This document shows, piece after piece, positions 1-7,690 of a stretch of 28,142 nucleotides of DNA. The notes beneath the pieces were generated by a model, which was given only the letters and a program-made list of their open reading frames with translations, was not told the DNA's origin and searched no databases. Every line of letters begins with the position of its first letter. Position 1 is the stretch's first letter. The DNA comes from Clostridiales bacterium UBA1779 (GTDB taxonomy: Bacteria > Bacillota > Clostridia > Oscillospirales > CAG-272), in the NCBI GenBank assembly GCA_002314565.1, contig DCGL01000007.1, positions 50,510 through 78,651 of the forward strand, written 5' to 3'. A program made the position numbers and the translations under genes.

Positions 1-837
1 GAGGATAACGTTATCAAGATTGCGGATACCGTAGAAGGGATGTGAGGCGGAAAAGGGCTCGGTTGAATAAACGTCGACGCCGATGCCTCCGATACGGCCG
101 TCTTTCACGGCTGCTGCAAGCGCGGCTTCGTCGCAGACGGCGCCGCGGGCGACGTTGATAAATAAAGCCTCCGGCTTCATCATGGTAATTCTTTCTGCCG
201 AGAAAAGACCGCGGGTTTTATCGTTCAGTGGAAGATGGACGGACAGGATGTCCGAGCGGCGGCACAGAGTGTCAATATCGACAGTTTCAACTCCGGGTTC
301 AGCCGTACGCTTGAAAGCGATAACATGGCACCCAAGAGCCTCTGCAACGCGCCCTACTGCCTTTCCTATATTTCCGTATCCTGCAATTCCCCAGGTCTTT
401 CCGGCTATTTCATGATACCACGGCGTCAGTCTGTTTGCAACACCTGACGCGGAATATGAGCCGTCGGCAGTAAAGGCGGCAAACTGAGGAAGTTTAACCG
501 TCAGAGACAAAGCCATGGCGACGGTCAGCTGCGCTACGCTGTCTGTTGAATATCCGACAACGTTGCAAACGGCAATTCCCTTCTCTCGGCAGTATTCAAG
601 GTCAATATTGTCAAAGCCGGTGGCAAAAACACAGATGAGCTTCAAAGAAGCTGCATTCTTCAAATTGTCGCGCTTGAGTTTAACCTTGTTGAGCACCGCG
701 CATTCGGCACCTTCAAGATGAGACTCAACGTCAGTCGGGGCAGTTGCACGGAAAACCGTGACGTCACCGAGCGCTGAAAGCGGACTGAGATCCAAGTCGC
801 TTCCGAAGGTATCCGCATCAAGAACCGTAATTTTCAT
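1..837 (-). CDS. D-2-hydroxyacid dehydrogenase, N-terminal 279 residues (3' end outside window)
   Basis: The frame is open from an ATG at 837 to the left edge, so the gene is partial. The protein begins MKITVLDADT, as in glycerate/hydroxypyruvate-reductase-like members of the D-isomer-specific 2-hydroxyacid dehydrogenase family, which reduce 2-keto acids with NAD(P)H in the cytosol. The Rossmann motif GYGNIG is at residues 153-158. The catalytic Arg of INVARG is at about 231 and the Glu of STEP at about 260. The catalytic His should lie just past the window edge (NVIL is the last visible stretch). An AAGGA ribosome binding site precedes the ATG by about 12 bases. It follows the terminator of the preceding gene, so it probably has its own promoter, though I see no strong one in 838-942. 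Substrate cannot be assigned: glycerate, lactate or phosphoglycerate are possible. Confidence 0.9.
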   Translation of the reverse strand, partial: MKITVLDADTFGSDLDLSPLSALGDVTVFRATAPTDVESHLEGAECAVLNKVKLKRDNLKNAASLKLICVFATGFDNIDLEYCREKGIAVCNVVGYSTDSVAQLTVAMALSLTVKLPQFAAFTADGSYSASGVANRLTPWYHEIAGKTWGIAGYGNIGKAVGRVAEALGCHVIAFKRTAEPGVETVDIDTLCRRSDILSVHLPLNDKTRGLFSAERITMMKPEALFINVARGAVCDEAALAAAVKDGRIGGIGVDVYSTEPFSASHPFYGIRNLDNVIL

Positions 838-866
838 AATAACAACCATTCCTTTCTTCGCACTTT

Positions 867-889
867 GCGCCGAAATGCAGCGCCGAAAT
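867..889. repeat. Two 10-bp direct repeats upstream of the dehydrogenase
   Basis: GCGCCGAAAT occurs twice, at 867-876 and 880-889, a 13-base period, between the upstream terminator and the dehydrogenase ribosome binding site. This could be a tandem regulator site, or chance in a short leader. No function is assigned. Confidence 0.35.
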
Positions 890-937
890 TCAGATTATTC
901 CCGTGAATTCCGTTCTGCAACAGTCAAAATAATCCTT

Positions 938-975
938 CTAAAAAACGTCAGAAAGCTTCAGGCTGTCTGACGTTT
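938..975 (-). terminator. Rho-independent terminator after the lytic-transglycosylase-like gene
   Basis: The 10-bp arms AAACGTCAGA (943-952) and TCTGACGTTT (966-975) pair perfectly. On the minus strand the hairpin is followed by a T run. It lies 12 bases past the stop codon at 988 and would end the greA transcript. Confidence 0.85.
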
Positions 976-987
976 ATATTTCAAAAA

Positions 988-1842
988 TCAATCAATGGCG
1001 TCATATTCTTCCTGTGTCAGCAGATTTTGGGAATACTGCATGACAAGACGTGAATATGAAGAAGTCTCTTTGCCCTCGGCAATGAAGCTGCGGGCTCCGC
1101 CGTTACCCTGATTATAGGCAATAAGCGCATAATGAACGTTGAAATCGAAGAGCTCCAGCTTGTCGCGGAAAGCACTGCAGAGAGCTTCAATGTTGCCCTC
1201 CGGCTCATAAATATCAATGCCGAGATTGGCAAAATATTCGGCGTTGTGTTTCTCGCTGAGCATTCCGAGGCCGACGTAGGTACCGCTTGCGTTTTCAATT
1301 ACACCGATATCGGCAGTCCATCCGCTTTCAACGCCCATAATTCCCATGATAATCTTGAACGGAACGCCGTATTCAAGGCATTTTTCCCAGGTATATTCCT
1401 GCAGCTCGCGGCTGAGTTTGATTTTGTAATGGCGGTTGTCGCTGACTTTGTAATAACCGGCATAATAAACGAAGCTTTTTACACTCACTTCACAGGGGAT
1501 ATCGCAGCCGTTTTCAAGCTCGCCGGAATCATCCTCAATCGGAATATCACAGCCGTTTTCGGCTTCACCCGAATCATCGAGAACGGCAAGCAAATGTCTT
1601 TGTTTCCCTGTAAGGCCGTCGTCATATTCCTTTGTTACCGGCACCGGCACTTCGGCGTGACTCATCACTGCGGTCTCGGTTTCGCAATATTGCCATATTG
1701 CCGATGTCTCGGGAACCGGAATGCTCTCTGAGGTCTTTGCAACAACGGCGAGGTCAGTCTTCTCACCGAATGAAAGCACTGGCAGAAGCAACAGAACCAC
1801 AGAAATAAGTGCCGCAAGCACTCTTCTGATCGTTTTAAACAT
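988..1842 (-). CDS. Secreted lytic-transglycosylase-like (SLT-fold) protein
   Basis: The 284-residue protein has an N-terminal signal or anchor sequence (about residues 5-25, rich in L and V). A low-complexity stretch of about 90 residues follows, then a C-terminal domain from about 140 to 275. That domain resembles the SLT/GEWL lysozyme-like fold: MGVESGW holds a likely catalytic Glu at 171, and ALIAYNQGNGGAR (about 239-251) matches the family's AxxAYNxG motif. Such enzymes cut the peptidoglycan glycan strand outside the membrane. Residues 89-118 are two near-identical 15-residue units (DDSGE-ENGCDIP), each with a Cys. The ATG at 1842 has an AAAGGAT site upstream. It starts 28 bases after greA and is probably co-transcribed with it. 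The family call rests on the Glu and YNxG motifs; substrate is inferred. Confidence 0.8.
   Translation of the reverse strand: MFKTIRRVLAALISVVLLLLPVLSFGEKTDLAVVAKTSESIPVPETSAIWQYCETETAVMSHAEVPVPVTKEYDDGLTGKQRHLLAVLDDSGEAENGCDIPIEDDSGELENGCDIPCEVSVKSFVYYAGYYKVSDNRHYKIKLSRELQEYTWEKCLEYGVPFKIIMGIMGVESGWTADIGVIENASGTYVGLGMLSEKHNAEYFANLGIDIYEPEGNIEALCSAFRDKLELFDFNVHYALIAYNQGNGGARSFIAEGKETSSYSRLVMQYSQNLLTQEEYDAID
1489..1578 (-). repeat. Tandem 45-bp in-frame duplication
   Basis: Two adjacent 45-bp units (1489-1533 and 1534-1578) encode residues 89-103 and 104-118 of the lytic-transglycosylase-like protein. The units differ at few amino acids. The spacing is exact, with no linker, which points to a recent tandem duplication in the disordered linker. 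Confidence 0.8.
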
Positions 1843-1870
1843 AAATAATTATCCTTTATACGGTAATATA

Positions 1871-2371
1871 TCAGAATGATGAGATTTTGAGGGTAGGATC
1901 GTCCTCGCCCTTCTCAATCTTCATAATTTTTACGGGATAGCTCTTCTTTTCGCTGACGACGACGGTGACAATATCGCCTTCCTTGCGTCCGAGCAGCGCC
2001 TTTCCGAAAGGAGATTCCTTTGAAATGTTGTTCGTAAACACGTCGTTGCGAAGCGTCGTTACTATTCTGATCTCTTCGGTTTCATCGTCCTCGGGATAGT
2101 AAACCGTCACCTTGTCAAACAGCCCGACCTCGTCGTCTGCCGACTCGGTTGAAATGACGACTGCGGTCTTTATCATATTCTCGAGATAGCGGATGCGGCT
2201 GCGGTTGGCGTTGAAAGCCTGCTTTGCGCACTTGTACTCCGCGTTTTCAGACAGATCCCCGTACTCACGCGTACGCTGAACCTCTTCACGAAGCTCCGAT
2301 GCTTTGTTGCGGCGCTCTTCGAGCTCCTTCTTCATCTGAGCAATATCAATCTGTGTCAGTTCGTCATGCAT
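1871..2371 (-). CDS. greA: Transcription elongation factor GreA
   Basis: The 166-residue protein has the GreA/GreB plan. An N-terminal antiparallel coiled coil (about 1-72) carries the tip motif GDLSENAEY, whose acidic residues (D39, E42) are those that coordinate Mg in the RNA polymerase channel. A C-terminal FKBP-like domain (about 84-160) contains SPFGKALLGRKEGD. GreA stimulates transcript cleavage by backtracked RNA polymerase. I chose the ATG at 2371 because GGAG lies 8 bases upstream. A GTG at 2407 would add 12 residues but has no good ribosome binding site. A consensus promoter lies at 2502-2474, and the gene leads a two-gene unit with the downstream lytic-transglycosylase-like gene. 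Confidence 0.95.
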   Translation of the reverse strand: MHDELTQIDIAQMKKELEERRNKASELREEVQRTREYGDLSENAEYKCAKQAFNANRSRIRYLENMIKTAVVISTESADDEVGLFDKVTVYYPEDDETEEIRIVTTLRNDVFTNNISKESPFGKALLGRKEGDIVTVVVSEKKSYPVKIMKIEKGEDDPTLKISSF

Positions 2372-2445
2372 TTCAAATTCTCCGAAGGTCTTTCCGCCCC
2401 ATATCACCGAAATCCGCTCTGTGGACGGAGCTCAAAACTTAAAAC

Positions 2446-2469
2446 ACCTCTGCTCATAAAGGCAGAGGT
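2446..2469 (-). terminator. Hairpin after the DUF2344 gene, at the greA transcription start
   Basis: The arms ACCTCTGC and GCAGAGGT (2462-2469 and 2446-2453 on the minus strand) pair perfectly over an 8-base loop. GTTTTAAGTTTT follows on the minus strand, so it can terminate the radical SAM operon. It lies directly downstream of the greA promoter. Transcripts that begin there would start at or inside the first arm. Confidence 0.7.
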
Positions 2470-2473
2470 ATAT

Positions 2474-2502
2474 ATTATAGTATAAAAATGTTTTTTTGTC
2501 AA
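2474..2502 (-). promoter_or_regulatory. Consensus sigma-A-type promoter for greA
   Basis: The -35 box TTGACA (2502-2497) and -10 box TATAAT (2479-2474) are separated by exactly 17 bases, a perfect match to the housekeeping consensus. The -35 box overlaps the TGA stop codon of the upstream DUF2344 gene. The predicted start is near 2469-2466. Confidence 0.88.
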
Positions 2503-3209
2503 ACAAATTCTTTGCGGGAGCCGTCCGTCAGGTATTCCCTCATAATCGAATACTCCGCTTCTTCCCCGGGGAAAGCAAGATGCTGACGCAAAGCGCTGAC
2601 AACAAGCTCAGGGTTGAGGGTGTTTCCTTCGCCGGCGCTCAGAAGCAGACGCAGGCAAAGACCGTTTTCATCCTTGCTCACGCGGACCTTTTTTATCATC
2701 GGAACGATGTCGGTTTCCTTCTCGCCGGATTTTGTCTTTCTTATCATTATCAGAGGTGAGGAGGTCAACAGTTTTTCCACGTCGGCCTCTGCCGGAAGCA
2801 TATTCATCGGACTCTGGATTTTTACAAGGTATCCGGCATAGGTTATTTCGGCAAACTTGCGGTTTGCTTCATAACAGCTGAGAAAATCAAGCTCGCGGAC
2901 CGTCGCTTTTTTCATTCTGCGCAATATTTCATCGCAGGGCATATCGCGGTTGATGCGGATGTCGGCAAGCTCGCACACGCTTTCACAGCCGATGGCAAGA
3001 GGCAGTGCAAAGACGAGCTTCGGATGAGGGTTGAAGCCCTGTGTATACCAGAGAGGAAGGTCGGCACGAGCCAGAATACGACCGAAATTTCTCTGCAGGT
3101 CAAGGTGTGAAATATACTGAAGGGCTCCCGTTTTGCAGAATTTCAGTCTTACCGTTTTCGGCTCGGGAAGCAGAGGATATTCTTCAATCATTTTGTCTTC
3201 GCACAGCAT
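2499..3209 (-). CDS. Radical SAM-linked protein, DUF2344/TIGR03936 type
   Basis: The 236-residue protein matches the family named for always travelling with, or being fused to, a TIGR03960-type radical SAM protein. The N-terminal signature is KFCKTGALQYISHLDLQR followed by GFNPHPKLVFALPLAIG. Its biochemical role is not established as far as I know. The ATG at 3209 has a strong GGAGGT eight bases upstream. The start overlaps the 3' end of the radical SAM gene by 22 bases, so the two are translationally coupled. A second Met at codon 7 lacks its own site. The family call is firm; the function is unknown. Confidence 0.9.
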   Translation of the reverse strand: MLCEDKMIEEYPLLPEPKTVRLKFCKTGALQYISHLDLQRNFGRILARADLPLWYTQGFNPHPKLVFALPLAIGCESVCELADIRINRDMPCDEILRRMKKATVRELDFLSCYEANRKFAEITYAGYLVKIQSPMNMLPAEADVEKLLTSSPLIMIRKTKSGEKETDIVPMIKKVRVSKDENGLCLRLLLSAGEGNTLNPELVVSALRQHLAFPGEEAEYSIMREYLTDGSRKEFV

Positions 3210-5032
3210 ATGTCTTTACCTCCAAGGCAGTTTGCCCCGCAGCCGGAGCACGCTTCACGGCAAGACGGCGTCGTTTTTTCACCGTAAGCCTTATGCTTTT
3301 CACGCAGCAAAAATTCCTTCGTCACACCGCAGTCGATGGTATCCCAGGGAAGAATCTCGTCTTCGGCCTTTCTGCGGTTTGCGTAGAACGCAGTGTCGAT
3401 TCCGCATTTTGCGAAAACGTCCATCCACTTTTCGTATGAGAAAAATTCATCCCAGGCGTCGTATCTGAAGCCCTGTCTGCGTGCCTCAATCAACGCGGCC
3501 GACAGTCTTCTGTCGCCGAGAGCAAGAACAGCCTCAATATGCGAGACTCTTGCGTCGTGGTGAGTGTATCTTATCTTGCGGTCGGTAATCTTCTCTTTTA
3601 AGTACTGATTCTTCTCTTCAAGCTGAGCAACAGTGTCCTGGGGCTCCCACTGGAAAGGAGTAAACGGCTTCGGAACGAAGCTCGACACGCTGATTGTAAT
3701 CTGCGGGGGGCGCTTTCCGTGTCCGGGAGTTGCATAATACTTTTCAACGCAGGCCTTTGCAAGCAGACCGATTCCCTCGATATCTTCGAGAGTTTCGGTG
3801 GGCAGACCGTTCATAAAGTACAGCTTTATCGTGTCCTTGCCGGTTTCAAATGCGATTCCCGCAGAGCGCATCAGGTCCTCTTCGGTGACGTTTTTGTTGA
3901 TAACGTCGCGAAGACGCTGCGTTCCGGCTTCAGGTGCAAAGGTGATTGACGAGGTTCTGACTGAGGCGACCTTATCCATAAGCTCTTTTGAGAAGGAGTC
4001 AATACGCAGCGACGGAAGCGACAGGGAAACCTTCTTTCCGTCTGTCCACTCGATAAGTCCGTCTGTCAGCTCACGCAGTCTCGTATAGTCGGAAATCGAC
4101 AGGCAGGTCAGTGAAATCTCATCGTAGCCTGTGTTGTCATACAGGCATTTTGCCTGCTTTAAGAGGGTCTCGGGTGACTTTTCTCTGACCGGACGGCATA
4201 CCATACCGGCCTGGCAGAAACGGCAGCCGCGGATGCAGCCGCGGAATACTTCAAGTGCAATTCTGTCCTGAACGCACTCAATATAAGGCATAACGACCTG
4301 TTCCGGGAAGAACATTGTGTCGAGATCCTTCACTATTCTCTTTCTGACCTTGCGCGGAACGTCCGGGTACTTCGGTTCGATTGCCTTGACGGTTCCGTCT
4401 TCATTGTATGAGACGTCGTAAAGCGAGGGAACGTATACTCCTTCTATCGTACGGGCAGCTTCACGCAGGAATTCCTGCTTTGAAGCTCCTTTCTTTTTCA
4501 TCTTTATCCGGAGATTGACAATCTCGGGGAGCATCTCTTCGCCCTCTCCGATATTGAACAGGTCAAAGAAATCCGCCATTGGTTCCGCATTGTATGAACA
4601 GGGACCTCCGCCTATTACAATAGGATACTCTTCGCCGCGCTCTGACGCCAAAAGCGGAATGCCGGACAGCTCAAGGACGTTAAGAACGTTCGTGTAGCAC
4701 ATCTCATACTGAAGGGTAAAACCGAGAAAGTCGAAGCTGCGGACCTCCTCGCCGCTTTCCTGCGTGCAGAGAAGGATGCCCTTCTCGCGCATTTTGTCCT
4801 CCATATCCGTCCAGGGAGCAAAGACTCTCTCACAGCGGATTTTGGGGTCCTTGTTCAGAACACCGTACAGTATGCGCAGTCCGAGGTTTGACATTCCTAT
4901 TTCATATGAATCGGGGAAGCAGAATGCAAAGTTTGCGTCCACGTCCTCGCGTTTTTTTAGTATCTGACCGAATTCTCCGCCGGCATATCTGCCGGGCTTT
5001 GAAACGGATTTCAACAGAGACGAAGAAAACAT
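3188..5032 (-). CDS. TIGR03960-type radical SAM protein
   Basis: The 614-residue protein has an N-terminal region of about 240 residues resembling a B12-binding-like domain, with GMSNLGLRILYGVLN and a GGGP loop at about 141-144. A radical SAM core follows, with the [4Fe-4S] cysteines in GCIRGCRFC (C266, C270, C273, CxxxCxxC). The C-terminal tail is cysteine-rich (CSGCGANC and then CC), which could bind a second metal centre. Reaction and substrate are unknown. It overlaps the DUF2344 partner by 22 bases. An in-frame TTG at 5074 would add 14 residues, but the ATG at 5032 has AAAGGA eleven to twelve bases upstream and is the usual N-terminus. In related genomes I recall this pair near rng/rplU/rpmA; here it sits beside greA. 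Confidence 0.9.
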   Translation of the reverse strand: MFSSSLLKSVSKPGRYAGGEFGQILKKREDVDANFAFCFPDSYEIGMSNLGLRILYGVLNKDPKIRCERVFAPWTDMEDKMREKGILLCTQESGEEVRSFDFLGFTLQYEMCYTNVLNVLELSGIPLLASERGEEYPIVIGGGPCSYNAEPMADFFDLFNIGEGEEMLPEIVNLRIKMKKKGASKQEFLREAARTIEGVYVPSLYDVSYNEDGTVKAIEPKYPDVPRKVRKRIVKDLDTMFFPEQVVMPYIECVQDRIALEVFRGCIRGCRFCQAGMVCRPVREKSPETLLKQAKCLYDNTGYDEISLTCLSISDYTRLRELTDGLIEWTDGKKVSLSLPSLRIDSFSKELMDKVASVRTSSITFAPEAGTQRLRDVINKNVTEEDLMRSAGIAFETGKDTIKLYFMNGLPTETLEDIEGIGLLAKACVEKYYATPGHGKRPPQITISVSSFVPKPFTPFQWEPQDTVAQLEEKNQYLKEKITDRKIRYTHHDARVSHIEAVLALGDRRLSAALIEARRQGFRYDAWDEFFSYEKWMDVFAKCGIDTAFYANRRKAEDEILPWDTIDCGVTKEFLLREKHKAYGEKTTPSCREACSGCGANCLGGKDICCAKTK

Positions 5033-5135
5033 CTGAAGAATTTTCCTTTCATGCCTTCTGAAGCAGGAGGCCAAAATTCAAGTTCAGTCACGTGCCTTTA
5101 TGCGCGGACCGATGTAATATTTCCGTAATTTCAAT

Positions 5136-5177
5136 AAAAACGGGCTGCCATAAGCGGCCTGCGCTCAGTGACAGCCC
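5136..5177 (-). terminator. Rho-independent terminator after the P-type-ATPase-like gene
   Basis: On the minus strand GGGCTGTCA pairs with TGGCAGCCC (one G-T wobble). An inner TGAGCG/CGCTTA stem extends it, and GTTTTTATT follows. It begins 7 bases past the stop at 5184. Confidence 0.85.
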
Positions 5178-5183
5178 TGAAAA

Positions 5184-7667
5184 TCAAACGCGGATGGATA
5201 AAAGAATTGACGGAATAATCGAAACGAGATAAAGAAGTATCAGATACAGAGGCTGCAGCCCGACTGCAATTCCGCTGATGCCGAGGACTATGGCAATTGC
5301 AGCAAAGAGCAGTGCAAGGCAGAGACTGATTGTTCTGTTTGTTGTGGCAATGTGTCTGTATTTTCTGCACACTTCGGCAGCGGTGATGGCAGCCATCCAG
5401 TCTGCTCCGTCTGATACGACCTGGCTTTCTCCCTCTGTACTGTTGAGGCTCTCGTCCTCTTCCACGTCTTCAACTCTTACGATTGAGATGGGAAGATTTC
5501 CGGCTCCGATGAGTGAGCTTACGAATTCGGAACTGAGATTCGGGTCAAGGCATCTGATTTCAGTCTCAATGCCCTTGTCGGCAAGTCCCTGAATCATCTT
5601 TGTAAAATTAGGATTCGGCACGTAGTTGATATAGAAAGTATGCAGCTCACGTCCGTCTGCAGCCATATGGAAGGCCACAGTCCCGAAATGAGAAGCCGTA
5701 TATTCTTTGTCATTGCACTTCTGACAGGGGATTCCGTACTCGCTGAGGAATCTTGCGCTGCCGAGAACGTAATTCTTTCCGTTGTAATCTGCGTTGATTC
5801 CGCCTTCACAGACTCTGTTGATCTTAACGGCCGCAGAGAGAGCATCCGAACCGTCCGAAACGCCTGTTTCCGTTGAAATGCTCTTGAAAGCTTCCGTAAT
5901 CGTTCCGCCGACGGTGTTGCAGATTGCCGACACAGCTTCAATGTTTCTGAACATATCGCTGTCGCCTGAGCCGCTCATTCCGGAAATCGACAGCTGACCT
6001 CCGTCAAACACGTCTATTTCACTGAGAACAATCTTTTCAACCTTATCGTAATCGGCCGTATCCGTCTCGTGAAGAATGGCAGTTGGCTCATCGGTTCTGG
6101 TGAGATTCATAATGTAGAACGGAATTTCAAGAGATACGACAGAGAATACAGGCAGAGCCATAAGAATTGTAACGATAAATACGTTGAGTGAACCCAGAAG
6201 ATGTCTTCCGGCTGCCAGTGAGATGATAAACAGAATCAGCGCAATGGCGGCAACGGGAGCAATAATGTAATTTTCAAGACTGAATACCGGATTGTATCTG
6301 TTTGTGTGTCTGAAGTATCCGTTTGTAAACTCTGCGCGGCGCAGAACGTATTCGGACGGCTTGTTTTCATTCTTTTCCAGATAACAGATATCGTCGAAGG
6401 ATGAAATCTTCTCAAAATTGCGTCTTTCGTAAAGCAGTCTCATATAATCCGAAGCGACCTGGAAGCAGAGGCAGAAACCGGCTGCTGAGTTATAAAGCGT
6501 AAAGGCCTGGCCGGGGTTGGAGCCCGTTACGACTGCAAGCATAATATTATAAATGATTGTAAGTATTACCGATGCAGCCGTTACGGAAGAAGCTGTCGGA
6601 TGTGCTTTTACAAGTCCGAGCAGTCCGCGGTAAATTCTGCCAGCTGAGAACAGAGCACACAGAAGCAGAAGCTGCAGCGATACCATTATGTTCACAACAG
6701 GATATTTCAGCGGATCCAGCGCTCCTGTGAATTTGGCACCGAGCAAATCGAAAATGATGAGCAGGACGGCGAAAAGTCCTGTTCCCGCCATTCTTAAATA
6801 CATAAAACGCATTTCCCTGTCATATGCACCGTTTATTTCACCGTTCTGTGCATTTGACTTGTATTCTGCTCCGTTATATGCAAAAGCTCCGTCAAGATCC
6901 GAGCCGAGCTTCCCTTCAACTCTCTTCTTTTTCTTGCTGTCTGCACTCGGTTTTGAAATGTTGTCACCGTTCGTATAACCGAGGGCAGCCATAAGAAGGT
7001 CATCTTCATTTTCCTTCTTTTCGGGTTCTGCCGCCGACTCTTCTGCCGGCACGTCATCGCCGCTTCCCGCATCGGAGTATGTCGACGTCTCTGCGGTATT
7101 ATCCGCAATATCGTCAAGCCAGGGCTTGTTTTCTTTTTCTTCTGCACTGATTTCTTCTTCTGCAGGAGTAAAATAATCGTCAATCAGATTGCCGATATCT
7201 TCTTCTGTGCTTTCATGTGCAGCAGTATCTGCTTCATTTACAACCGGCTTTTCTTTCTGTTCGGAACTTACGCTTTCAACGACGCCTGTACGAAGATAAT
7301 CGGAGTAAATCTCCTGAACCTTCGCAGCTATCTCGGCATCGTCATGTCCGGCGATATCCGACGACATAACGTCGTCAAGGATGTCCATAAACACGCTGTC
7401 GCTGATATCCCCTGTTTTTTCTTCCGGCTTTGCGTCAGTTGCTGCCGTATTTTCTTCAGGCACGGCTGTCTGTTCTTCAGCCGCCGGTTCCTCAAAAAGA
7501 TTCGCATCAAACTGTTCCTGTACGGGAACTGCTTCAGCTTCACGGGGAGCTTCCTGTACGGGCTGAATTTCGGCAGTCTCCTTTGCCTTCATCTCGGCAA
7601 GTTCCTGCTGCTTTTTCATCAGCTTTCCCATTATGGAACCAATATCTCTTTTTTCTTCTGTTGCCAT
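5184..7667 (-). CDS. Degenerate P1B-type-ATPase-like membrane protein with acidic N-terminal extension
   Basis: 827 residues. Residues 1-285 are charged, acidic and probably disordered. About eight hydrophobic segments follow, at 292-313, 323-345, 357-381, 386-405, 466-487, 492-516, 779-800 and 803-825. This is the spacing of P1B-type transporters: four helices, a small loop, two helices, a large cytoplasmic domain, two helices. Local echoes fit. VTILMALPVFSVVSLEIPF stands where the CPC helix should be, VLSEIDVFDGGQLS where DKTGTLT should be, NYVLGSARFL resembles the nucleotide-domain region, and SDGAD replaces GDGxND. The phosphorylated Asp motif, the TGE loop, CPC and the GDGxND hinge are all absent, so transport by phosphorylation is ruled out as known. 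The A-domain region (about 406-460) is very short. It lies 23 bases after rlmB with AAGGA before the ATG. Membrane role unknown. Confidence 0.7.
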   Translation of the reverse strand: MATEEKRDIGSIMGKLMKKQQELAEMKAKETAEIQPVQEAPREAEAVPVQEQFDANLFEEPAAEEQTAVPEENTAATDAKPEEKTGDISDSVFMDILDDVMSSDIAGHDDAEIAAKVQEIYSDYLRTGVVESVSSEQKEKPVVNEADTAAHESTEEDIGNLIDDYFTPAEEEISAEEKENKPWLDDIADNTAETSTYSDAGSGDDVPAEESAAEPEKKENEDDLLMAALGYTNGDNISKPSADSKKKKRVEGKLGSDLDGAFAYNGAEYKSNAQNGEINGAYDREMRFMYLRMAGTGLFAVLLIIFDLLGAKFTGALDPLKYPVVNIMVSLQLLLLCALFSAGRIYRGLLGLVKAHPTASSVTAASVILTIIYNIMLAVVTGSNPGQAFTLYNSAAGFCLCFQVASDYMRLLYERRNFEKISSFDDICYLEKNENKPSEYVLRRAEFTNGYFRHTNRYNPVFSLENYIIAPVAAIALILFIISLAAGRHLLGSLNVFIVTILMALPVFSVVSLEIPFYIMNLTRTDEPTAILHETDTADYDKVEKIVLSEIDVFDGGQLSISGMSGSGDSDMFRNIEAVSAICNTVGGTITEAFKSISTETGVSDGSDALSAAVKINRVCEGGINADYNGKNYVLGSARFLSEYGIPCQKCNDKEYTASHFGTVAFHMAADGRELHTFYINYVPNPNFTKMIQGLADKGIETEIRCLDPNLSSEFVSSLIGAGNLPISIVRVEDVEEDESLNSTEGESQVVSDGADWMAAITAAEVCRKYRHIATTNRTISLCLALLFAAIAIVLGISGIAVGLQPLYLILLYLVSIIPSILLSIRV

Positions 7668-7690
7668 AATTCCAATCCTTTATCCTGAAA

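Noticed and set aside
1132..1731. Plus-strand 199-codon frame
   Set aside because: It lies entirely antisense to the lytic-transglycosylase-like gene, whose signal peptide and motifs are clear.
5033..5074. TTG start 14 codons upstream for the radical SAM protein
   Set aside because: The ATG at 5032 has a good ribosome binding site and gives the usual family N-terminus.
7215..7688. Plus-strand 157-codon frame rich in Cys and Phe
   Set aside because: Antisense shadow of the acidic N-terminal region of the P-type-ATPase-like protein.
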